In this document: piece by piece, positions 1 to 9,078 of the stretch
Layout: each line of letters opens with the position of its first letter
Position numbering within the stretch: the stretch's first letter is position 1
Assembly (NCBI GenBank): GCA_022701365.1
Contig: JAKUHH010000124.1
Coordinates: 62,001-126,000, forward strand
Direction of reading: 5' to 3'
DNA from: Mycocentrospora acerina
Lineage: Eukaryota > Ascomycota > Dothideomycetes > Pleosporales
DNA: 64,000 nt
The notes under the pieces: generated by a model
Seen by the model: only the letters and a program-made list of their open reading frames with translations
The model's database searches: none
Told to the model about the DNA's origin: nothing
Translations under genes and position numbers: made by a program

Positions 1-306
1 CCGGCAGTTCAGCGAGGGGTCGTCGGCAATGGCGGTCCCGACGCCGATGAGGATGGCGTCGTGTTGGGAGCGGAGGTGGTGCGTCATTGCTTTTGAGGCG
101 GGGCCTGAGAGCGCGGTTTGCGTGCCTGGGGCGAGGGCGAGTTGGCTGTCTAGAGAGGTGGCGAAGGTGAGGGTTATGAAGGGTTTGGGTGGAGTGGGGG
201 AATCCAGCGGTGGGGGGTTAGATGGTGGTGGGAGGGGGGGCATGTATGCGGCTAGTTGCTGGGAGTGGGAGGCGGGGAAGTGGAGGGCGTCTCGGGGGGT
301 GGGCAT
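1..306 (-). CDS. RIB7: 2,5-diamino-6-ribosylamino-pyrimidinone 5'-phosphate reductase, N-terminal part
   Basis: This is a gene cut by the left window edge; the first 102 codons are present and run open to base 1. It is expected to perform the NADPH-dependent reduction of the ribosyl side chain in the fungal riboflavin pathway (RibD_C, dihydrofolate-reductase-like fold). After a proline-rich leader of about 40 residues the reverse strand reads PFITLTFATSLDSQLAL, then LSGPASKAMTHHLRSQHDA and ILIGVGTAIADDPSLNCR. These are the hallmark substrate and cofactor segments of RIB7. The start is the ATG at 306-304, directly preceded on the coding strand by a CT/poly-C leader. The catalytic C-terminal half lies outside the window. 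Family assignment is from recognised motifs and is quite secure; whether further exons follow cannot be seen. Confidence 0.88.
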   Translation of the reverse strand, partial: MPTPRDALHFPASHSQQLAAYMPPLPPPSNPPPLDSPTPPKPFITLTFATSLDSQLALAPGTQTALSGPASKAMTHHLRSQHDAILIGVGTAIADDPSLNCR

Positions 307-1039
307 TGTGGAGAGAGAGAGAGGGGGGGGGGGGGGGATAGATTGTGTGGCGAGCTTTTTTTCTTTCTTTCTGAGTTTAGGTCCTCTGGTGAGAATGGAT
401 GGTTGTATGTAGAGGAGTTCAAGTTTCTGGTTTTGGCCTTGGAGAGAGCAAGTATGTGTGTGAGTGTGTGTGTGCTGGAAGGAAATGACGATATGACCTT
501 GCTATAGTTTTTTGAAAAACAATCTCATCTGCTAGTTTTCCAAATTTCATTCCCAACTCTTGAAAAAAAATTGTTAAGTCGCCATGCATACGAGGACATT
601 AATTTACTCTCTTCCACAGGAAGTAAGTCTGTCTGACCCTTGCTGACTGATCAGCAAAGAGTGGCGTGGCGCGTTGACCCCACGTTGACCCTGGTTTCGG
701 CGCCCGAGCAATCGACGTAGTGGCAGCCTGCCCAGTCAGTCCGTCTATTGCTCTCTGCCTCTGCATTTCCTTGTACAGGGGCGTTGTCATATACAATCTC
801 TGCATAGTCTCTGCTTTTGTAGGTAATAGTTGGGCTGCACGGTTCACCGCGTTTGCATACACGTCACAGCCCACATTTCGGACATATCGCTCGCACGTCG
901 CACCGTCTTGCTTGCACGCCCGCCATTTGCCCCACGCTGCTCATCACTCGCGCGCGACATTTCGCAACCGCCCCTTCTCGCACGCGATCTCAACCCCCGA
1001 CCCCCAGAATATAGATTTCTCCCATACAATACCGCCAAG
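307..1039. other. Intergenic region between RIB7 and UBC12
   Basis: This is the shared upstream region of two divergent genes, about 730 bp. Next to RIB7 it holds a purine tract (GA repeats and 15 G). The rest is mixed sequence with a C-rich pyrimidine stretch at roughly 880-1035 just ahead of UBC12, a usual feature of fungal core promoters and leaders. Short open frames here show no recognisable family. Confidence 0.6.
311..337. repeat. (GA)n followed by a 15-G run in the RIB7 leader
   Basis: GA dinucleotides run from about 311 and pass into 15 consecutive G at 323-337. On the RIB7 coding strand this is a C15(TC)n pyrimidine tract ending a few bases before the ATG. Confidence 0.9.
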
Positions 1040-1797
1040 ATGATGAAAATATGGTCCATGGTATGTTCGGCTGTCTTGTCGCGCACGGAGGCGCGGCTGG
1101 TGCGAGAATCGGGGCGCTGACTGCTACGATAATAGAAGAAGCAGCAGCAGCAAGATGAAGCCGCTGCGGCCGCGACAAGCAAGAAGAAGAAGGTTACGCC
1201 CGCTCAGCTACGCGCGCAGAAGGGTACGCTCTGCCCTTCCCAGTCTCATCATCATCTGTCTGGACGCAAACTCATGATTCTCTCCCAGATCTCGAGGAAC
1301 TGTCTCTCGGCACAACGATGAAAACGCACTTCCCGAACCCAGACGATATCCTCAACTTCAAGCTCACCATCGATCCTGATGAGGGCATGTACAAGGGCGG
1401 CCGCTTCGAGTTTGACTTTAAGATCAACCAGAACTTCCCCCACGACCCGCCGAAAGTAAAGTGCACGCAGAAGATCTACCACCCCAACATTGATCTCGAG
1501 GGAAATGTGTGTTTGAACATTCTCAGGGAGGACTGGAAGCCCGTGTTGAATCTAAACGCGGTGGTGGTGGGGCTGCAGGTATGACTGCCAATCGTCTGAG
1601 GAGGGACAAGATCATGAACGTGAACATGGGCTAATAAAGGGCAGTTTCTCTTCCTCGAACCAAACGCGTCGGACCCGCTGAACAAGGAGGCTGCCGAGGA
1701 TCTCAAGGCGAACCGCGAGGGCTTCAAGCGCAACGTGCGCGCGTCGCTTGGTGGTGGGCAGGTCAAGGGACAGTTGTTCGATCGCGTACTCAAATGA
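1040..1797 (+). CDS. UBC12: NEDD8/RUB1-conjugating enzyme E2 (UBC12)
   Basis: This E2 enzyme accepts NEDD8/Rub1 from the Ula1-Uba3 E1 and passes it to cullins, so controlling SCF ligases. Four exons are deduced: 1040-1060, 1136-1223, 1289-1578 and 1645-1797, giving 183 residues, the usual UBC12 size. The N-terminal peptide MMKIWSM resembles the E1-docking tail MIKLFSL of other UBC12 proteins and is followed by a KKQQQQQDE stretch. The E2 core shows PHDPPKVKC, then YHPNIDLEGNVCLNILREDW; the Cys in GNVCLNILRED is the catalytic cysteine and HPN the conserved E2 motif. The end FLFLEPNASDPLNKEAAEDL is also typical. Junction phases agree (21+88+290+153 = 552 nt). Confidence is high; only the tiny first exon depends on splice reasoning. 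Confidence 0.95.
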
Positions 1798-2745
1798 GCT
1801 TGAGTAGGTGAGAATCGACAAGACAACTCTGAACCTCCAGTCTACTCAGGCTGGACGTCCTCTCCCGAGATGTGGATGAGGCCAATGATGGTCCGCGCAG
1901 TGACAATGTGATGGAAGACGCGGGAGAAGACTAGTGATGGGAGGGATGTTCATGTGTGTGCGTGTGCGTGGTGGGCATCTACATTTGGCGTATTTTGAAG
2001 CGCGGCGTCAGTATACAGGTTGCTGCTATTCTTTTTTAGTAGAGTGTTCTCTTTTGGTAGCGTGAATGAGCGTTTGTGTGGGAATAGAACAAATGCTATC
2101 CTGAAATATCCTCATTTTTGAGCTTTCGCCCATGTTCAACAATGAACGAGGAGCCGAGCTTGTGTATTGAAGCTTTTGGATTCGGTGCGATGTGCTCAAT
2201 GCTCTGGGTGATGTATCGTGGAACTTCTTCTACGAAACTTTTGCTTGGGGCTTGGATGACAGACAAATGCAAAGACTGTCCCTCCCTACCCTTCTCAAGT
2301 GCCGTGCCAGTCATCGTCGACGCAATTCACATGTCCACACTCAAATCTGGCAACCAAAAGATAGGGAGGTGGAGCCTGGTGACAATCGGCGCCGTGTATG
2401 AGTCTCGAGCAGCCCACCTCGCTGCAACAGTCGGTCAAGTGTGGGACATTTAGATGGGGATCTCTACGTATGACTGACCGTCCCGGAGATGCAGACCTCT
2501 CCCCGATCCACAAAAGACACGATGCAGCGCTCTCATTGGCCAGCGACGCACAACTGAACAGTGCTTTTGACGATGAGCGCGGGCCGAATATCGGATGCGA
2601 GGTGTGGCAGGGAAGCTCGGACATGGTTCAAAATTCCCCAGACAAACCAAAGGACCGCCTTTAAAAGAGCCCGTCATCCCCCAGCTGCTCTGCTTTTCTG
2701 AACATCAAGATACCCCCCCGTTTCTCCTTCACACACACATTCACA
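1798..2745. other. Intergenic region UBC12-ILV5
   Basis: About 950 bp. The first part is the UBC12 3' region with T-rich sequence near 2030-2060. The rest is the ILV5 promoter. A TTTAAAA element lies at about 2658-2666, 80-90 bp before the ILV5 ATG, and a TGACTGA at 2471-2477 is one base off the Gcn4/CPC1 site TGACTCA; both are only suggestive. No convincing gene is present. Confidence 0.5.
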
Positions 2746-4258
2746 ATGGCTTCCCGACCCGCTGCCCGTGCCCTCCGCCAGACTGCCAGGCAATTGGCTG
2801 TTGCTCCTGCCCAGAAGCGCACCTTTGTCTCTGCCCTCAACGCTGCCCGCGCTGGTGTCGCTGCTGCCCCCAAGGCGGCTGTCACCTCGCAGTTCCAGCA
2901 GACGCGCGGAATCAAGACGATTGACTTTGCCGGCACAAAGGAGACTGTTTATGGTAAGTTTTATTGTTGTTGCTGTTGCTGTGGCTGGGCTGGAGCTAAC
3001 AATCCCCACAGAGCGTGCCGACTGGCCCAAGGAGAAGCTTTTGGTAAGTCAGCTCTGCGTGGATGGTGTTGGATTCAATCTCAATGGCATTGGATTTGGT
3101 CTTTGTGGCATTGGATTCAGTCATTATGGCATTGGATTCACTTCCAATGGCGCCAGATCCAATCCCAATGGCACATGATTCAACCCAACGGCACACGATT
3201 CAATCGCAACAGAATCGTCTGCTAACAACCACATAGGAGTACTTCAAGAACGACACCCTCGCCCTCATCGGCTACGGCTCCCAGGGCCACGGCCAGGGTC
3301 TTAACCTCCGTGACAACGGCCTCAATGTCATTGTCGGTGTCCGAAAGGGCGGTGCCTCGTGGAAGGACGCCGAGCAGGATGGCTGGGTCCCCGGCAAGAA
3401 CCTGTTCGACATTGACGAGGCCATTGGCAAGTCGACCATTGTCATGAACTTGCTCTCCGACGCTGCCCAGTCCGAGACATGGCCCGCCATCAAGCCCCAG
3501 CTCAAGGGCAAGGTACGCATATTTTGATCCCATTGTGCGCATGACGTCACTAACCATTGCAGACCCTCTACTTCTCCCACGGCTTCTCGCCCGTCTTCAA
3601 AGACCTTACCAAGGTCGAGGTCCCCACCGACATTGACGTCATCCTCGTCGCTCCCAAGGGCTCCGGCCGCACCGTGCGCTCCCTCTTCCGTGAGGGCCGC
3701 GGCATCAACTCTTCCGTTGCCGTCTTCCAGGACGTCACCGGCAAGGCCAAGGAGAAGGCCGTCGCCCTCGGTGTTGCCGTCGGCTCCGGATACCTCTACG
3801 AGACCACATTCGAGAAGGAGGTCTACTCCGACTTGTACGGTGAGCGTGGCTGCCTGATGGGCGGTATCCACGGCATGTTCCTCGCCCAGTACGAGGTTCT
3901 CCGTGAGCGCGGCCACAGCCCCTCTGAGGCCTTCAACGAGACCGTCGAGGAGGCTACCCAGTCCCTCTACCCCTTGATCGGCGCCAACGGCATGGACTAC
4001 ATGTACGCTGCCTGCTCCACCACTGCCCGTCGTGGTGCCATCGACTGGAGCAAGCGCTTCAAGGATGCCCTCAAGCCCGTCTTTGACGACCTCTACACCT
4101 CCGTCAAGGACGGAAGCGAGACCAAGCGCTCCCTCGAGTACAACTCGCAGCCCGACTACCGCGAGAAGTACAACGCCGAGCTCAAGGAGATTGATGACCT
4201 TGAGATCTGGCGCGCCGGAAAGGCTGTCCGCTCCCTCCGCCCCGAGAACACCAAGTAA
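2746..4258 (+). CDS. ILV5: Mitochondrial ketol-acid (acetohydroxy-acid) reductoisomerase
   Basis: The enzyme converts 2-acetolactate and 2-aceto-2-hydroxybutyrate to the dihydroxy acids of valine, leucine and isoleucine synthesis, using NADPH and Mg2+, in the mitochondrial matrix. Exons are 2746-2953, 3012-3043, 3237-3512 and 3563-4258, giving 403 residues, the expected fungal length. The N-terminus (RPAARALRQTARQLAV, rich in Ala/Arg) is a mitochondrial presequence. The Rossmann motif is IGYGSQGHGQGLNLRDNG; the catalytic domain shows YGERGCLMGGIHGM and later YAACSTTARRGAIDW, all conserved in KARI. Splice phases are consistent, and exon 2 is only 32 nt. Intron 2 (3044-3236, 193 nt) is unusually long for this window and is built of a 21-bp repeat. 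C-ending codons dominate, fitting a highly expressed gene. Confidence 0.97.
3063..3209 (+). repeat. 21-bp imperfect minisatellite inside ILV5 intron 2
   Basis: About seven copies of a 21-bp unit of the form GGCATTGGATTCAATCNCAAT fill almost the whole intron. The central three copies are the most alike; the outer ones drift, mainly by single substitutions. The donor GTAAGT at 3044 and the ACATAG acceptor ending at 3236 lie just outside the array. Confidence 0.85.
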
Positions 4259-4655
4259 ATTCACTTTGGTTGTTCTTTGAGCAGTGCAGTTTTGAGATGA
4301 GATGACGGCAACGAAGTCGACGAAAAAACGTGTGTAGATATGACTGTCTTGTTAGTATTGGGACGTGGGAAAAGGAAAATTTCCCTACGCTTTTCTTTCC
4401 CTTTTGGTTGGCGCGGATCGCTATTCTACGGATGGGTTCTGGGTTACTTTTTTTTCCATGAGTGGAAGAAGGGAACTGGCTGGTGGGTGGTAAAAAGCAA
4501 ATGATACCTCTTATTCATGATGATTACATGTCTTTTTGATACTGTGAAGTGATTGACGTGAAAGTATGAATTGTTATTAAGTTCTATTCTCCATCATATC
4601 CTTTTGATATTTGATTACACATCTACCTAGTGTCTAATCCCGAGCCTTCTCATCC
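4259..4655. other. Convergent 3' region ILV5 / zinc-finger gene
   Basis: About 400 bp between two converging genes. It is T-rich with a T8 run near 4448-4455 and several TATGATT/TTGATATT patches that could serve polyadenylation on either strand. No gene is seen. Confidence 0.5.
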
Positions 4656-5864
4656 TCAACTCACCGTCCCACACACGGTGCAAACTACCCTTCCAACTCT
4701 ATTCATCCCCCCACAGTGACCGCAGCACCACCCACCATTACTACCACCACCACCACCACCATCACCACTCCTCCTCCCTACCCGGCGTCCCACTCGTTGC
4801 TCCAACACAGGCACCACTCCCACCTCTCGCTCCGACCGCGTCACCCTCCCCCTCCTCACCCTCGACGCATTACTCAGCGAAGAGGAAGCTGAAGATGAAT
4901 ATGACGCTGAAGACGAAGACGAACAAGGTAAAGACAATGATTCCACTTGATACGCACAAGAGGAAGGGGGAGAAGATGAAGCAGCTGGTGGTAGTGAGGG
5001 CGGTGAAATACAAAATAAAAAGGATACTAGCTTGGCGATGAGACCCGCTAGGAGGAAGAAAGGGAGAAGGATGAGGGGGCAGACAGGTGTTTTTGTTTCT
5101 GGCTCGGGGGTCGAGATTTGGGGTTGAGGTTGAGATTGGGGTTGAGGTTGAGATTGGGGTTGAGGATAGAGATTTGGAGAGGAATATTGAGAGGATGAAG
5201 AGGAAGGAGTGGTTCTTCTTGAGGAGGGAGAGGATGAGGAGAGTGATGGTGAGTATGAGGAGGATGAGGATGGAGGGGGGAGAAATGGTGTTGTTGCTGC
5301 TGGTGGTACAGCAGTAGAAGTCGTTGTCGTAGTCGTAGTAGTCCCACTAGAGGGATAATGCGTCGTCTTCTCCATGGTGGTGGCGGTAGTGGTGGTGGAG
5401 TGTCTCGTCGTCTCGGTAAAGTACGACGATGATGGAGACTGCTCCGTAGTGACTAAAGAAGTCTTTGTTGACTTTGTTCTTGCCAATGCTGTTGATGGTG
5501 TCATTGTGGGGGGTGTGGGAGTTTCCGCTTCGAAGTGTCTATTTTCTGCTCCTACTACCGCTGCTGCTGATGCTGGAGCGCCAACAGAAGCAGAGTCAGA
5601 GGCACAAAGTGAGCTTGGGGGAGGGGCAGGTGGAGCGTAAGGACGATCTGGGTAGCCCATTGCTCGTGAGGCGGCTATTGCGGCGAAATCTCTTGTTGAT
5701 CGCTTGGAATTTAAAGAGGATACTATGTTCTCTCTTGAAGGAGGGAGTTGGTGGTGGTGGCGGTTCTGCTGGCTCTGGAGGTTGGCCGGGGGCGCGGGAT
5801 TGTACCATGGTGGGTACTTGTAGTCGCCTTCAATGGCGCCGCGGAGTCTGTCGCGGATACCCAT
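4656..5864 (-). CDS. Low-complexity protein with one membrane segment and a C-terminal RanBP2-type zinc finger
   Basis: I do not recognise an ortholog. The single open frame of 402 codons starts MGIRDRLRGAIEGDYKYPPW, a compact basic segment that looks conserved. The middle (about 100-260) is dominated by Ser, Thr and Pro, including PQPQSQPQ repeats. A hydrophobic stretch CPLILLPFFLLAGLIAKL (about 265-290) would span a membrane once. The last 25 residues fit the RanBP2/NZF finger W-x-C-x2-C-x3-N-x6-C-x2-C exactly (GWCCGHCGGMN, then CTVC). NZF fingers bind ubiquitin or RNA, so a membrane-anchored ubiquitin- or RNA-binding role is possible but is inference. A hidden intron in the Ser-rich part cannot be excluded. 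The coding strand turns from C-rich to G-rich toward the 3' end. Confidence 0.6.
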   Translation of the reverse strand: MGIRDRLRGAIEGDYKYPPWYNPAPPANLQSQQNRHHHQLPPSRENIVSSLNSKRSTRDFAAIAASRAMGYPDRPYAPPAPPPSSLCASDSASVGAPASAAAVVGAENRHFEAETPTPPTMTPSTALARTKSTKTSLVTTEQSPSSSYFTETTRHSTTTTATTMEKTTHYPSSGTTTTTTTTSTAVPPAATTPFLPPPSSSSSYSPSLSSSSPSSRRTTPSSSSSQYSSPNLYPQPQSQPQPQSQPQPQISTPEPETKTPVCPLILLPFFLLAGLIAKLVSFLFCISPPSLPPAASSSPPSSCAYQVESLSLPCSSSSSASYSSSASSSLSNASRVRRGRVTRSEREVGVVPVLEQRVGRRVGRRSGDGGGGGGSNGGWCCGHCGGMNRVGRVVCTVCGTVS

Positions 5865-6491
5865 TTTGATAATAGGGTGTAGAGTCGGAGTTGAGGTTGA
5901 AGATGAAGCTGAAATGGGGGTTGGTGAAAAATTGTCTGCGGGAAATTTCTTTCAAAGCGGATGGAAGATGATTGCAGTTCTTTTGGGGACATACAGCTAC
6001 TTATGCAGGAAAGAGAAGCAAAATTTTGTTTCCAGGAAAACTATGTTCTACATCCACGGTTTTGGTCTTTGGCCTAATTTTGTTGGGATGGTTCTGCTGA
6101 GCCATCGGGAAAGGAGAGTGATTTGACTTCAACATCAAGTTGGTACTAAACTCTACAATCACTTGCGTTCCACGGGAGACCTCTCGCTTCCAGACTTGAA
6201 GGTAAAACTTGTATTATTTTCATGGTTTATATTACTCACTTGCATATTTGATAGGTCCAGTAGTGTCTCCTTCTGTACAAGGAAAATCACCACGGTTGCA
6301 TCCCAGACTCACACGTTTGAACTGCTGTCACAGGGACTACCAAAGTTAAATTTTTTGCTCAACAAATAGTTATATAAAAAAAACCAACAATTCTCAAGTC
6401 CACCTATGTGATCCTACGAATCTATTCTCAAACATAACTTCCTTCCTTTGTACTATTTAATAAGACTTGAACAGTCAAATCCGCTGTAATA
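5865..6491. other. Promoter region of the zinc-finger gene
   Basis: About 630 bp between two minus-strand genes. It is moderately AT-rich with A- and T-runs near 6360-6380. It holds the 5' region of the zinc-finger gene and the 3' end of the SnoaL-like gene. No coding signal is recognised. Confidence 0.5.
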
Positions 6492-7651
6492 CTAGAATGT
6501 GACCCCCAATGCGCCCATGATACCAAGGTAATCAATGTTGATTTTCATGTCCGTAATAGTTCCATTCTGCCAACGGCAAATAGTGTAGTGAAGCAGGTTA
6601 AACTTTTTGCCAGTGGCTTGGATTGGAGCAGTAGCAAAATATGGGGGCACAGCCCAGGGACCTTGGTGAGTGCCGCTAAGCATGGAAATAGTAGCGATCC
6701 AATCACCCTGGCCGATAATTTTCCTGTATGGACTGTTTTCTACACGCAGATCTGGAAAAGCGGTCTTGAGCTCTGACAATACTTTGAGATAACCCCCCAA
6801 GTCTAGACCATCGTCGTTGAAGCCGTACACGGTGATGTTTGGCGACAAATTCAGACTCACGGCATCAAACGCCCCAGCGTTGATGGCATCATCCGTTTTC
6901 TTCATCGCCAATTTGTTGATGGGCGAATTGTCAACTCCCGGCTGGGTCGACAACGGCGTTGTCGGGCCTAACTCAAGATCGGCCACGTTCTTTGGGGGTC
7001 TTGTGGGCAGGACCCCAAATTGGCGGAACATCTTGGGAGCGTCCGACCACAAGTATTCTTCCATCATCCAGCCGTCATTCCAGTGCGCAATGGTCATTAT
7101 ATCGAAATTGATGGCCTGCGCTGATGGAGGTAGCAAATTGCCTGTTAGGCCAGGGATTGGGCCATCGTTGGTTCCATCAGCGGAAGTCAGGGCAACAGTC
7201 CAGTCACCCTCTCCAAATATGACACGATAATCGTGGTTATGAGGAGCCACATCTGAAAAGGTAGAGAACAAAAGCCTCATATCCTGCAAATGTTCGGTCA
7301 AGTCCATAGTCACTCCACCTGAATAGTACATTGTAGCGTTTGGATGGTGATTGAATATGGCCAGGTCTCTGGCTATGAAAGCATCGTCAGACACTTGCAT
7401 CTGACGCTTGTTTTCGTCCACAGTCCAATGAGTTACATTTCTATGCGTAGGAATTTGCGTAACGATTTCTGCGAGTGTAAGAATTGTTGTGCAAAGTTTC
7501 AGAAGTGAGATCACATACGACGCTTAAGAACATGTTCTCCCGATCTTGCTTCTCCTCCTTTGATGTTTCTGGGTGTCATAGAAAAGCCAATTCCGCAGGA
7601 AGATCCCACTCGGCACAAGGCAAGAACGGAGGCGATGGCTGCGAAATGCAT
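6492..7651 (-). CDS. Two-domain SnoaL-like (polyketide-cyclase/NTF2-fold) protein
   Basis: The protein contains two tandem NTF2-like domains of the SnoaL/ester-cyclase type, each with the signature block: GEGDWTVALTSADGTNDGP in the first and GQGDWIATISMLSGTHQGP in the second. NHHPNATMYYSGGV and HWNDGWMMEEYLW also fit the family, which binds small hydrophobic ligands. Two exons are deduced: 7651-7519 and 7468-6492 with a 50-nt GTATGT...CAG intron, giving 369 residues. Without the first exon the protein would lack its N-terminus. The restored start MHFAAIASVLALCRVGS is weakly signal-peptide-like, and VLKR just before the first domain resembles a Kex2 site, so secretion is possible. The substrate is unknown. 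Domain call is good; secretion is inference. Confidence 0.8.
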
Positions 7652-9078
7652 CTTTCAAGTGATGGAAAAATTGAGATATAGATGAATTGGGGAAAGGAAC
7701 AGATGTAATTTCTTTGGATGATGGGCGGAAAATGTAGAGAGGTTTTTGGTCTTAAATACCTTCTCTTTCTACAAGAACGTCCCATCTTTTGGATCCATCT
7801 CCTAACAGTAGATAATTCTCTGATGGATTACAAATGCTTCTCAGGACCAATTCAGGGCGAACAGAGATTAGCTAAAATCACATCTTCTCACTGAAGTTTA
7901 GAAATCAATGGAGATGAAAACCGCTGCATACAGAAATTGATAGTGTTTTGGCATGATCCACTACATTTGATCAATGCCAAGCAAGTTTCGGATGGAGATG
8001 AGGGCGAACACCGATGCATAGTTGATCTAGCATGCTATGTGTGCGCTTCAGCGTGATTTATCCACTTTAATACTCAGTGTTTCTTACATATCATAGGCGT
8101 ACATGCCCGAACAGCATGCAAATCAAGACATAACCATCCGAGCATGTGTCCGAATACGAGTCCGAACACGAATCCGACCACATGTTCGACCGAGCATCGT
8201 ACGAACATGGTTGACATACAACACCAATTCAGTGTAGCACTCAGTATATTCTCGCAAAAATCTGCAGCTCAAATATCGACTGCCTCTCTTTACTGGATTC
8301 TCTTCTACTAACGACGAAGTTACTTGTATGCTGATCTTAACTAACGTCTGTCCAAGCTTACGGGGACGCACAATGTTAATGTAAGCTCATGTACTGTTCG
8401 ATCTGATGATGTATCAGTTAGCACATCATAGGTATCTTTTTGGCTTGCATGGCGCAGTGGGATATAACTGAGTCCTGACACAAACAGCCTGCAGTCGCGT
8501 GCTCAGATGTCGCCGTATGCTATCGTACAGAAATCGCGGCTACACTTGCTACAAACATATAGTCAGAAAAGAAACAGGAGATAGAGCGCCTGGCAGTCGG
8601 CTGCTAGAAAGGCCAGCCATCATATCTCTGGGCTCGCATCGCACAGGCTCGACAGGCTTACATCAACGCTCAGAATATTGTGCGAGCCAGAGACGAAGAG
8701 ACGCGGAGATAAACGGAAACCAGAGGCAAGGAAAAAGAGAGGGGAAGGAGAAAGCCGAGCAAGATTCAACAGACACACACCGTTGCCTACTAAGGTGTTC
8801 TAGCTCTACAATTGCTGCAGCAGACAACAAGAGGGCACTGAATGTGTGCCTATGAAGTAGGAAGATTGTAGTGATGCTATCTTGTTGTAAGTTACATAGC
8901 TCTAAACGTCAGTTGTACTCCAATTTTGAATGTGCTTGTGCCTTAGCTGGGTTTAGATTTACCATACTTGACCAACTTCTGGTGTTTAACCTTGCTCCTC
9001 CCACCCTCCACACTGAACTGCCAGAGTTGCTCCCATAACCAGACAGGCGTAAATCAAGAAAACACGCACTACAGCTCC
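7652..9078. other. Gene-poor left flank of the NLR island
   Basis: About 1.4 kb without a supported gene. It contains a short 12-bp repeat near 8148-8183 and, at 8560-8780, a purine-rich stretch that may be decayed coding sequence of a mobile element; I could not assign it to a family. The segment at about 8443-8466 resembles a tRNA A-box but has no matching B-box. Confidence 0.4.
8148..8183. repeat. Short 12-bp tandem repeat (three units)
   Basis: Three consecutive units close to GTCCGAACACGA are visible, followed by related GTTCGACCGAGC sequence. It is non-coding and small. Confidence 0.6.

Noticed and set aside
29..412. 127-codon plus-strand frame at the window start
   Set aside because: It is the complement of RIB7 coding sequence and runs into the poly-G tract; the minus strand carries clear RIB7 motifs.
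3272..4264. 330-codon open frame on the minus strand opposite ILV5
   Set aside because: It is the antisense shadow of a highly C/G-biased coding region; the Leu/Val/Gly-rich translation has no family features and ILV5 on the other strand is certain.
8440..8520. tRNA-like GCATGGCGCAGTGG segment
   Set aside because: It resembles an A-box only; no B-box or cloverleaf follows.
8560..8790. Possible transposon remnant left of the NLR
   Set aside because: A charged, Arg/Glu/Lys-rich translation is visible in broken frames, but no transposase or reverse-transcriptase motif or terminal repeat could be found.
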